Source of the DNA: Arthrobacter koreensis
GTDB taxonomy: Bacteria; Actinomycetota; Actinomycetes; Actinomycetales; Micrococcaceae
Reading direction: 5' to 3'
Assembly: GCF_009193255.1 (NCBI RefSeq)
Contig: NZ_WACG01000001.1
Span: forward strand, 124,001 to 188,000
DNA length: 64,000 nucleotides
Shown here: piece by piece, positions 1 to 7,673 of the stretch
Layout of the letters: the number at the start of each line of letters is the position of its first letter
Numbering within the stretch: position 1 is the stretch's first letter
Notes under the pieces: model-generated
The model's database searches: none
What the model was told of the DNA's origin: nothing
What the model saw: the letters and a program-made list of their open reading frames with translations, nothing else
Translations under genes and position numbers: made by a program

Positions 1-930
1 GGCTATCCCATCTCCGCCTCCCCCGGGATCGCCGGCGGCTACCAGCTCGGAGCCGGGGCGCAGCTGCCTCCCCTGCTCCTGGACGATGAGGAGGCGCTCG
101 CCGTCGCCCTGGGCCTGACAGCGGTTGCTTCCGGTCCGGTATCCGGTATTGGCGAAGCATCCGTCCGCGCCCTGGTGAAACTGGAGCAGGTCCTCCCCGG
201 CAGGCTGAGGCCCAAGTTCTCTGCCCTGCGCCAGTCGGTGAGCGTACTGGCGGGCCCGTCAGCGGCGGCATCAGCAGTGAATCCCGAGTTCCTGACCGCT
301 TTCTCCACGGCCATCTCGGAGCGGCGGACGGCCGCCTTCCGCTACCAGGCACTCGAGGCAGCTGAGGGACGGCGCATCGTTGAGCCGTACAAGCTGGTCA
401 GCACCGGCCGGCGCTGGTACCTGGTGGCGTGGTGCACCGAACGCCAGGACTGGCGTACGTTCCGGGTGGACCGCTGCCAGTCGGTGCCGGTGCTCCGCGA
501 GCGCTTCACTCCACGGCCGCTGCCGGCCAGGGACCTCGCCGCGTATGTCCAGTCCGCCATTACCCGCAGTCCCTACCAGTACGACGTCGTCATCCGCATC
601 GCGGCCCCGCTCGCCTCGGTGGCGGAACAGGTGCCCGCGGAAGTGGCGGTGCTGGAGGCTGACGGGCCCGGCCACACAGTGCTGCGCAGCGGCTGGGACT
701 CGCTGGACCAGCCGCTGGTCCGTATGGCCGGGATGGGCGTCGAATTCGAGATCCTGGCACCGGAAGAGATGCGCGAACGTGCCCGCACCGCAGCGGGTCG
801 GCTGGCCCGCGCCGCCGGCGCACTTTCCGTCACCCAGGCCGCCCCGTCCTCATCCAGCACCGGTTCCGCTTCCGGCTCCCGGCCCGCACCCGCTGTTCAC
901 CGGAAGCAGGCGCTTCCGCCCACGCACTAG
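1..930 (+). CDS. WYL domain transcriptional regulator (5' end outside window)
   Basis: The reading frame is open from base 1, so the N-terminal HTH is cut off. The first residues (GYPISASPG, then GGYQLG) look like the wing of a DeoR-type winged helix, followed by the LPPLLLDDEEA segment typical of these proteins. A WYL domain follows, with its WYLV core at visible residues 139-142 and an RTFRVDR segment after it, then a C-terminal WCX-type region. The family includes PafB/PafC-like regulators that bind nucleic acid or ligand through WYL. The last 30 or so residues are Ser/Pro-rich and look disordered. hrpA starts 13 bp downstream. The target is unknown. Confidence 0.85.
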   Translation, partial: GYPISASPGIAGGYQLGAGAQLPPLLLDDEEALAVALGLTAVASGPVSGIGEASVRALVKLEQVLPGRLRPKFSALRQSVSVLAGPSAAASAVNPEFLTAFSTAISERRTAAFRYQALEAAEGRRIVEPYKLVSTGRRWYLVAWCTERQDWRTFRVDRCQSVPVLRERFTPRPLPARDLAAYVQSAITRSPYQYDVVIRIAAPLASVAEQVPAEVAVLEADGPGHTVLRSGWDSLDQPLVRMAGMGVEFEILAPEEMRERARTAAGRLARAAGALSVTQAAPSSSSTGSASGSRPAPAVHRKQALPPTH

Positions 931-943
931 ACTGGTGCCAACT

Positions 944-3900
944 ATGGCACTGACAATCTCCTATCCCCCGCAGCTTCCTGTCTCGGAACGCCGCGAAGAC
1001 ATCATGGCCGCCATTGCTGCCAACCAGGTCACCGTGATCGCCGGTGCCACCGGTTCGGGCAAGACCACCCAGATCCCCAAGATGTGCCTGGAGCTGGGCC
1101 TGGCTGACAAGGGACTGATCGGCCACACCCAGCCGCGGCGGCTGGCCGCCCGGACGGTCGCGGAACGCATCGCGGAAGAGCTCGACGTCGAGATCGGCGC
1201 CGAGGTGGGCTTCCAGGTCAGGTTCACCGGAGAAACCAGCCGCGAGACCAAGGTCAAGCTCATGACCGACGGCATCCTGCTGGCAGAGATCCAGCATGAC
1301 CGCAAGCTGAAGAAGTACAGCACCATCATCATCGACGAGGCTCACGAGCGCAGCCTCAACATCGACTTCATCCTTGGGTACCTAAAGCGCCTGCTGCCCG
1401 AGCGCCCGGACCTGAAGGTCATCATCACCTCCGCCACGATCGACCCCGAGCGCTTCGCCCAGCACTTCGCTGCGGCGGACGGCACACCCGCACCGATCAT
1501 CGAAGTCTCCGGCCGCACCTTTCCGGTGGAAATCCGATACCGTCCGCTAAACCAGCCAGCCCTGGGACCGGACGAGGAGGACGAGCTCGAGGAAGACCGC
1601 GATCCGCTGGACGCGGTCTGCGACGCCGTTGATGAACTCTCCCGTGAGGCCCCCGGGGACATCCTGATCTTCTTCTCCGGGGAACGCGAAATCCGCGACG
1701 CCGCCGATGCCCTGCGCGGAACGGTCACCCGCAACCCCCGCCTGGCCAACACGGAGATCCTGCCGCTCTATGCCAGGTTGTCATTGGCCGAGCAGCACCG
1801 CGTCTTCTCCCCCGGCAAGCACCGACGGATCGTGCTGGCCACCAACGTCGCCGAAACGTCCCTCACGGTTCCGGGCATCAAGTACGTCATCGATACCGGC
1901 ACCGCCCGCATTTCGCGCTATTCCCACCGCACCAAGGTGCAGCGCCTGCCCATCGAACGCATCTCCCAGGCCTCCGCGAACCAGCGCTCCGGCCGCTGCG
2001 GCCGCGTCTCGGACGGCATTGCCATCCGGCTCTACTCCGAGGATGACTTTGAAGCCCGGCCGGAGTTCACCGATCCGGAGATCCTGCGCACCAACCTCGC
2101 CGCCGTCATCCTCCAGATGGCTGCCATGGGTGTGGCCCAGGGACCCCGGGACGTTGCCGATTTCCCATTCGTGCAGCCACCGGACGCCAAAGCCGTGAAC
2201 GACGGCGCGCTGCTGCTCCGCGAGCTCGGCGCGCTGGCCCCCAAGGGCGGGATCACCGCCGTCGGACGCAAGCTTGCCCAGCTGCCCGTGGATCCCCGGC
2301 TTGGCCGGATGATCGTGGAGGCTGGCCAGCGCGGCTGCGTCCGGGAGGTGATGGTCCTGGCCGCGGCACTGACCATCCAGGACCCGCGGGAGCGGCCGTC
2401 CAAGGACGACCCCGCCCGGGCACAGAAGGCCGCGGAGCTGCATAAGCGGTTCGTGGACGAGAACTCGGATTTCACCGGCTACCTGAACCTGTGGCGCTAT
2501 GTGCAGGAGAAGCAGAAGGAGCTCTCTTCCTCCCAGTTCCGCAAGCTCTGCAAAAACGAGTTCCTGAACTTCCTGCGCATCCGCGAATGGCAGGACCTGT
2601 TCGCCCAGCTGCGCCAGCTGGCCAAACCCCTGGGTATCACCCTTGCGCCCGGAGACGTGGATCCGGTTGGCCGCGACAAAGACGTCCACATTTCACTGCT
2701 CTCCGGACTGCTGAGCCATATTGGCCTGTATGACCAGCGCAAGCGCGAATACGCCGGTGCGCGGGGAACCCGCTTTGCGGTGTTCCCCGGATCCGCCCTG
2801 TTCAAGAAGTCCCCGGACTGGGTGATGGCTGCCGAGCTGGTGGAAACCTCCCGGCTCTGGGCCCGGATCGCCGCCAAGTTCGATCCCCTGTGGGTGGAGG
2901 AAGTCGCCCCACACCTAATCAAGCGCACTTACAGCGAGCCGCACTGGTCCAAGCGCAACGGTTCGGTCATGGCCTATGAAAAGGTCACGCTCTACGGCGT
3001 TCCGGTCATCCCGCGCCGCAGCGTGAACTACGGCCGGATCGATCCGGTGCTCTCCCGCGAAATGTTCATCCGCCATGCCTTGGTGGAGGGTGACTGGCGC
3101 ACGCACCACAAGTTCTTCCACCGCAACCAGGCCCTGCTTGCAGAAGTGGAGGAACTGGAGACCCGCGTGCGCCGACGCGGCCTGCGCGTGGACGATGAGA
3201 CGCTGTTCGAGTTCTACGATGAGCGCGTCGGCTCCGAGGTTGTGTCCGAGCGGCACTTCGACAAGTGGTGGAAGCATGCCCGGCATGAGGATCCCAAGCT
3301 GCTGGATTTCGATCCGGACGCGCTGCGCACGGAGGACGCCGCAGGCCTGGATGAGACCGAGTTCCCCAAGACCTTCCGCTACGCGGACTTCGACCTGCCG
3401 CTCTCCTATGAGTTCACGCCGGGTGTGCCGGGCGCGAACGACGGCGTCACGGTGGAGGTTCCGGTCCTGTTCCTGAACCAGCTCGACCCGGAGCCGTTCC
3501 GCTGGCAGATTCCGGGCCTGCGCGCTGAGCTGATCACCGCGCTGATCAAGTCGCTGCCGAAGGCCGTGCGGAAGAACTTCATTCCGGCGCCGGATGTGGC
3601 GCGTGCTGCTGCGGAGGCGTTGGCAGCAGACTTCGATCCGGCGTCGGATCCTCTTGAACCGTCCCTGGAACTGGCCCTGCGCCGGTTGAAGGGGCACATC
3701 ATCCCGCCCGGCTCGTGGAACTGGGACGCCATCCCGGAACACCTTCGGATGCGGTTCACCGTGGTGGATTCGTCCGGTCGCGTGCTGGATGAGGGCAAGG
3801 ACCTTGCCGCCCTGCAGGAGTCCCTGGCTCCGGCCACCCGCCGGGCGATTGCGGAGTCCCTCGGAGCGACGCCGGGTACGGTGAAGCCCGCGCCGAAGGC

Positions 3901-4822
3901 GGTAAAGGGCACCCCCTCAGCGGCTTCCAACGGACAGGCTGCGTCGTCGTTCCGTGAGGAAACCGGCCTTACCGAGTGGAGCGTGGGCACTCTTGAGCGG
4001 CGGATCGACACGCTGGTTGCCGGCCACACCGTTACCGGTTATCCCGCCCTGGTGGATGAAGGGTCCACCGCCGGCCTGAGGGTCTTCCAAAGCGCAGCGG
4101 AACAGGAAGCCGCCATGCGCGGCGGTGTAATCCGGCTGCTTGCACTGCGTGTGCCAAGCCCGGCGAAGTACGTGCTTGAGCACCTCAGCAATGCCGAGAA
4201 ACTGACTTTCAGCCAGAACCCGCACGGCAGCGTGGCAGCCCTCATCGAGGACTGCACGCTCGCCGCCGTCGACAAGCTCACCCCGGAGTCCCTGCCGTGG
4301 TCGCGGGAGGAATTCGACGTACTGTATGAGAAGGTCCGCGCCGAGCTGATCGACACGGTGTTCACCGTGACGGCGATTGTTGAGAAGGTCCTCTCAGCGA
4401 CCCGCCGCATCCAGAAGCAGCTCAAGGGCACCACGTCGCTGGCGCTGATTTCGGCGCTCAATGACATCCGGGCCCAGCTTGACCATCTGGTCTATCCCGG
4501 TTTCGTGGCGCGCACCGGCTACGCGCAGCTGGCGCAGCTGCCGCGGTACCTGGCCGGCATTGAACGGCGGCTGGAGAAACTGCCCACCAACGTGCAGCGG
4601 GATTCGCTGAGCATGGCGGTGGTGCAGGGGCTCGAAGATGATTACGACGACGCCGTCGCAGCCTTGGTGCCCGGGCGCGGCACTCCCCCGGCGCTGGCTG
4701 AAGTGCGATGGATGATCGAGGAGCTGCGGATCAGCTTCTTCGCCCAGGAATTGGGAACGGCCCGGTCCGTTTCGGAGAAACGGATTCGGACCGCCCTGAA
4801 CCAGGCACTGGCTCCTGCTTAG
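944..4822 (+). CDS. hrpA: ATP-dependent RNA helicase HrpA (DEAH box)
   Basis: 1292 residues if translated from ATG at 944. The open frame runs much further upstream, but that part overlaps the WYL gene and carries no helicase similarity. Walker A GATGSGKTT is at residues 34-42, the DEAH box at 131-134 and SAT near 163-165, followed by the HA2/OB-fold region and the long C-terminal DUF3418-type domain of bacterial HrpA. Length matches the family (about 1300). HrpA acts in the cytoplasm on structured RNA and, in Escherichia coli, on stalled ribosomes. It appears to be a single-gene unit ending shortly before the convergent HIT gene. Confidence 0.95.
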   Translation: MALTISYPPQLPVSERREDIMAAIAANQVTVIAGATGSGKTTQIPKMCLELGLADKGLIGHTQPRRLAARTVAERIAEELDVEIGAEVGFQVRFTGETSRETKVKLMTDGILLAEIQHDRKLKKYSTIIIDEAHERSLNIDFILGYLKRLLPERPDLKVIITSATIDPERFAQHFAAADGTPAPIIEVSGRTFPVEIRYRPLNQPALGPDEEDELEEDRDPLDAVCDAVDELSREAPGDILIFFSGEREIRDAADALRGTVTRNPRLANTEILPLYARLSLAEQHRVFSPGKHRRIVLATNVAETSLTVPGIKYVIDTGTARISRYSHRTKVQRLPIERISQASANQRSGRCGRVSDGIAIRLYSEDDFEARPEFTDPEILRTNLAAVILQMAAMGVAQGPRDVADFPFVQPPDAKAVNDGALLLRELGALAPKGGITAVGRKLAQLPVDPRLGRMIVEAGQRGCVREVMVLAAALTIQDPRERPSKDDPARAQKAAELHKRFVDENSDFTGYLNLWRYVQEKQKELSSSQFRKLCKNEFLNFLRIREWQDLFAQLRQLAKPLGITLAPGDVDPVGRDKDVHISLLSGLLSHIGLYDQRKREYAGARGTRFAVFPGSALFKKSPDWVMAAELVETSRLWARIAAKFDPLWVEEVAPHLIKRTYSEPHWSKRNGSVMAYEKVTLYGVPVIPRRSVNYGRIDPVLSREMFIRHALVEGDWRTHHKFFHRNQALLAEVEELETRVRRRGLRVDDETLFEFYDERVGSEVVSERHFDKWWKHARHEDPKLLDFDPDALRTEDAAGLDETEFPKTFRYADFDLPLSYEFTPGVPGANDGVTVEVPVLFLNQLDPEPFRWQIPGLRAELITALIKSLPKAVRKNFIPAPDVARAAAEALAADFDPASDPLEPSLELALRRLKGHIIPPGSWNWDAIPEHLRMRFTVVDSSGRVLDEGKDLAALQESLAPATRRAIAESLGATPGTVKPAPKAVKGTPSAASNGQAASSFREETGLTEWSVGTLERRIDTLVAGHTVTGYPALVDEGSTAGLRVFQSAAEQEAAMRGGVIRLLALRVPSPAKYVLEHLSNAEKLTFSQNPHGSVAALIEDCTLAAVDKLTPESLPWSREEFDVLYEKVRAELIDTVFTVTAIVEKVLSATRRIQKQLKGTTSLALISALNDIRAQLDHLVYPGFVARTGYAQLAQLPRYLAGIERRLEKLPTNVQRDSLSMAVVQGLEDDYDDAVAALVPGRGTPPALAEVRWMIEELRISFFAQELGTARSVSEKRIRTALNQALAPA

Positions 4823-4851
4823 TTTTTGCCGGGGCTTTGGTTCTGTCCGGC

Positions 4852-5280
4852 CTACGCCTCAGGAACGAACTCGCCGTGGCCGGCAGCCCGCAGGCCTTCA
4901 CGGAGCTTCTCGGCGTTTGCTTCCATCCTGTCCTGGTCCGGGTTGGTCTCTGCCCGGCTGAAGTCGAAGTCCTGCAGCGAGTTGGCCGGCCAAACGTGGA
5001 TGTGCAGGTGGTCAATCTCAAACCCGGCAATGGTCAGTCCGGCACGCTCGGCGCCGAAGACGTCTACCTGGACCTGGCCGATGGCCTGGGCGACGGCGGT
5101 CATCTTCGCCAGCAGGTCCGCCGGTGCGTCTGTCCACTTGTCGATTTCCTGGCGTGGGACCACCAGGGTGTGCCCGTCGGCGAGGGGGCCGATGCTCAGG
5201 AAGGCAACGACGTCGTCATCCTTCCAGACGAAGCGGCCGGGGATTTCACCCTCAATGATCCTGGTGAAAAGCGTGGTCAT
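4852..5280 (-). CDS. HIT family protein (histidine triad hydrolase)
   Basis: 142 residues. The histidine triad HLHIHVW places the three histidines at residues 91, 93 and 95; HIT proteins use the middle one to hydrolyse nucleotidyl-phosphoramidates or dinucleoside polyphosphates. The start at 5280 is preceded by a strong AAGGAG at good spacing. An upstream in-frame extension is open but lacks HIT similarity and runs into the neighbouring sulfurtransferase. The substrate cannot be told from sequence. Confidence 0.9.
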   Translation of the reverse strand: MTTLFTRIIEGEIPGRFVWKDDDVVAFLSIGPLADGHTLVVPRQEIDKWTDAPADLLAKMTAVAQAIGQVQVDVFGAERAGLTIAGFEIDHLHIHVWPANSLQDFDFSRAETNPDQDRMEANAEKLREGLRAAGHGEFVPEA

Positions 5281-5374
5281 GCGTTCTCCTTGCTCGGGCT
5301 GCTGGCGGTCCCCGTCCGGCAGCTTCAGGCGCAGCGGGGGCGGAACGGGACGGCCGGTAAACATGGCTTTGACG

Positions 5375-6214
5375 CTACCCGTCTGCGGCGCCGGTTGCCA
5401 CCGGCTGTCCGGGTGTGGAGGACCATTGCGACCACGAGCCGGGATAGAGGGCAGCGTCGATTCCGGCCATGGCCAGGGCCGCGACCTGAGCCGACGCGTA
5501 GATCCCGGAACCGCAGTACGTGCCCACCGGTCCCGAGCTGTCCACTCCGGCGGCTTCGAAACGCTGCCTGAGTTCCGGCGCGGACAGATAGTGTCCGCTG
5601 GCGTCCAGGTTTCCTGCGGCGGGTACGTTGATCGCTCCCGGAATGTGCCCTGCCTGCGGGTCGATGGGTTCGTTCTCGCCGCGGAAGCGTTCTGGTGCCC
5701 GGGCGTCGATGAGCACTCCGTCAGCTGCAATCGCAGGGACTCCAGCCATGTCCACGACCGGCAGGTGCCCCCAGGACAGGCTCACCGTACCCGGCACCGG
5801 GGTGACCTGGCCGCGCTCCAGCGTTCCGCCGTCGGCCTGCCATGCCTGGAGCCCGCCGTCGAGCAGCCGGACGTTCTCGAACCCCGCGTGCCGCAGCAGC
5901 CACCACGCCCGTGCCGCTGCGGCACCTCCGGAGGCGTCGTAAGCGACTACCGAGTCGCCGTCGTTGATTCCCCAGCCCTTTGCCATAGCTCCAAAGACCG
6001 ACGGCGAGGGCAGCGGGTGCCGTCCTTCCGGCCCTGCGGGAGCTGACAGCTCCGTATCCAGGTCCACGTAGACCGCACCCGGCAGATGCCCGTCGAGGTA
6101 TCTGCGGTGTCCGTCGCTGCGGCCCAGTTCCCAGCGCACGTCCAGCAGCCGTACCGGCTCTCCGCTGTCCAGGGATGACTTGAGCTCAGCGGTGCTGATG
6201 AGGATTCCTGTCAC
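5375..6214 (-). CDS. sseA: Sulfurtransferase with two rhodanese domains (3-mercaptopyruvate/thiosulfate type)
   Basis: 279 residues with tandem rhodanese domains. The N-terminal domain has Asp (AYDASGG, residue 93) where an active Cys would be, as in inactive first domains. The C-terminal domain carries the active-site loop CGSGIYA with Cys234. 3-Mercaptopyruvate sulfurtransferases usually have CGSGVTA and thiosulfate sulfurtransferases CRKGVT, so the loop is closer to the first type. Start is GTG at 6214; its first bases overlap the stop of the upstream metallo-beta-lactamase gene (GTGA), so the two are probably translationally coupled. Confidence 0.88.
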   Translation of the reverse strand: MTGILISTAELKSSLDSGEPVRLLDVRWELGRSDGHRRYLDGHLPGAVYVDLDTELSAPAGPEGRHPLPSPSVFGAMAKGWGINDGDSVVAYDASGGAAAARAWWLLRHAGFENVRLLDGGLQAWQADGGTLERGQVTPVPGTVSLSWGHLPVVDMAGVPAIAADGVLIDARAPERFRGENEPIDPQAGHIPGAINVPAAGNLDASGHYLSAPELRQRFEAAGVDSSGPVGTYCGSGIYASAQVAALAMAGIDAALYPGSWSQWSSTPGQPVATGAADG

Positions 6215-6870
6215 AGGTCCACCACGTCACCGGGTGCCAGCGGCTGGTAGCTTGTTCCGTACATTTCGCCGAAGCGTTCAAGGTGCTTTTCCACGATTCC
6301 GCGGCCCTTTCCGTTCAGCAGCGCGTCGTGGATGGGATGTGCGGTTTGGGCTCCGACGGCGATGACGAAGTCGATGACCTCTCCCACCTTTGACCACGGT
6401 GCGTGGATGGGTACCAGGAGCACCTCTGCCTTGAGTCCGCTGGGTACCGTGAAGGAGTCTCCCGGGTGGTAGATCCGGTCTTCGATCAGGTATGCGAGGT
6501 TTTCCACCATGGGAATCAGCGGGTGAATCAGCGCATGCTGTCCGCCGAAGGAGCGTACTGAGATTCCGGCGATTTGCTGGACAGTGTTGGGGTCCACGTC
6601 GTGGATCCGGTCCTGGGCATCGTCTGCTGCTTCGTTGCGCAGTGATGCTGCCAGTGCTGCGGGTGCGTAGAGCTGCAGGTCCCGGCGTTCAGCAAGGATC
6701 GGCAGTACCTGTTCCCTGTCGATGTGGTCTGCGTGCTCGTGTGTCAGGAGGATCGCGTCTGCGTCCCGGAGCGCTTCTTCGACCTCGGAAAAGTTGCCTG
6801 GATCCAGTACCAGGACTGATCCTTCTTTTTCGAACCGGACACATGAATGCGTGTACTTGGTCATTTTCAT
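6211..6870 (-). CDS. Metallo-beta-lactamase-fold metal-dependent hydrolase (UlaG-like)
   Basis: 219 residues from ATG at 6870. The metal-binding motif THEHADH lies at residues 43-49, with a further conserved HPGDS segment and an APWSK segment. This is the compact MBL family related to UlaG-like hydrolases; the substrate is unknown. An in-frame start further upstream (6924) is possible but less family-like. It is the first gene of a two-gene unit with the sulfurtransferase, sharing a 4-bp overlap. Confidence 0.85.
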   Translation of the reverse strand: MKMTKYTHSCVRFEKEGSVLVLDPGNFSEVEEALRDADAILLTHEHADHIDREQVLPILAERRDLQLYAPAALAASLRNEAADDAQDRIHDVDPNTVQQIAGISVRSFGGQHALIHPLIPMVENLAYLIEDRIYHPGDSFTVPSGLKAEVLLVPIHAPWSKVGEVIDFVIAVGAQTAHPIHDALLNGKGRGIVEKHLERFGEMYGTSYQPLAPGDVVDL

Positions 6871-7016
6871 AGGGTCACGATACTCCGGGTGATGTGGAAC
6901 TCTCCCACAGGTACGGTGTGCCAACGCTGATAATCTGGGGTCAGGTCCGAATATCGTCAGCCGGTTCGCAGATTGCCGGCGTGTCCCAGCCGGCCGTACT
7001 TTGGTGGCCGGTTCCC

Positions 7017-7084
7017 GTCAGCCAGTCCTTGTCAGCCCGTTCCAGTCAGCCAGTCCCGCCAGCCAGTTCCAGTCAGCCAGGAGG
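7017..7084 (+). repeat. Degenerate 14-bp tandem repeat upstream of zur
   Basis: Four and a half copies of a unit close to GTCAGCCAGTTCCA begin at 7017, 7031, 7045, 7058 and 7072. The last copy merges into the AGGAGG Shine-Dalgarno of the Fur-family gene. The repeat lies in the 5' untranslated or promoter region. Confidence 0.8.
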
Positions 7085-7089
7085 CTTCC

Positions 7090-7509
7090 ATGTCAGCGCA
7101 GCCATCGTCCTCGGGGCGGACTGCCGAGCCCCGGGTTACCCGCCAGCGGCTTGCGGTGGGCCGTACCTTGGATTCCCTTGACGACTTTGTCAGCACCCAG
7201 GAGCTTCACCGCCTCCTTCAGGACCGTGGTGAAAAGGTTTCGCTGGCCACGACCTACCGGATCCTGCAGTCAATGGCCGATGACGAGCAGGTCGACGTTC
7301 TCCGGGGCGCAGACGGTGAAGTTCTCTACCGCCGCTGCGAGGCTGAACATCACCACCACCACCTTGTGTGCCGCAACTGCGGCAAGGCTGTGGAGGTTGA
7401 GGCTCCTGCTGTCGAAAGCTGGGCTGCGCGTCTTGGCCGCGAGCACGGTTTCACTGACGTTGCGCACACTGTGGAGGTCTTTGGGCTTTGCCCCGAATGC
7501 TCGCGGTAA
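7090..7509 (+). CDS. zur: Fur family regulator, probably zinc uptake regulator Zur
   Basis: 139 residues from ATG at 7090, preceded by a perfect AGGAGG at 7079-7084. An in-frame start further upstream would translate the tandem repeat and is rejected. A winged helix (residues 15-75, with TTYRILQ) is followed by the HHHHH metal segment at 87-91, CRNC (94-97) and CPEC (134-137), the structural zinc ligands of Fur-family dimers. Zur represses zinc importers when zinc is plentiful. The assignment to zinc rather than iron rests on the nearby znuACB operon, whose binding protein is His-rich, and on a dyad in front of that operon. Confidence 0.88.
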   Translation: MSAQPSSSGRTAEPRVTRQRLAVGRTLDSLDDFVSTQELHRLLQDRGEKVSLATTYRILQSMADDEQVDVLRGADGEVLYRRCEAEHHHHHLVCRNCGKAVEVEAPAVESWAARLGREHGFTDVAHTVEVFGLCPECSR

Positions 7510-7592
7510 TCCACGGGCTCGGATGTTTCTGGCCGTTCGGGATACGACTCCTCCGGCGCCCGTAGACTTAGCCTTGGTTCGGACGAAAAGCA

Positions 7593-7603
7593 GGTAATTT
7601 ACC
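7593..7603. promoter_or_regulatory. Short perfect dyad between zur and the HNH gene
   Basis: GGTAA-T-TTACC is an 11-bp perfect palindrome about 70 bp upstream of the HNH gene. It may be an operator. Chance occurrence cannot be excluded at this length. Confidence 0.25.
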
Positions 7604-7673
7604 GGTAATCCTGTGGTCTGAAAAGGGCCGATTTTGGTCTCGGAATGTCAGTGGCAGCTGAGAGCCTTGGGGT

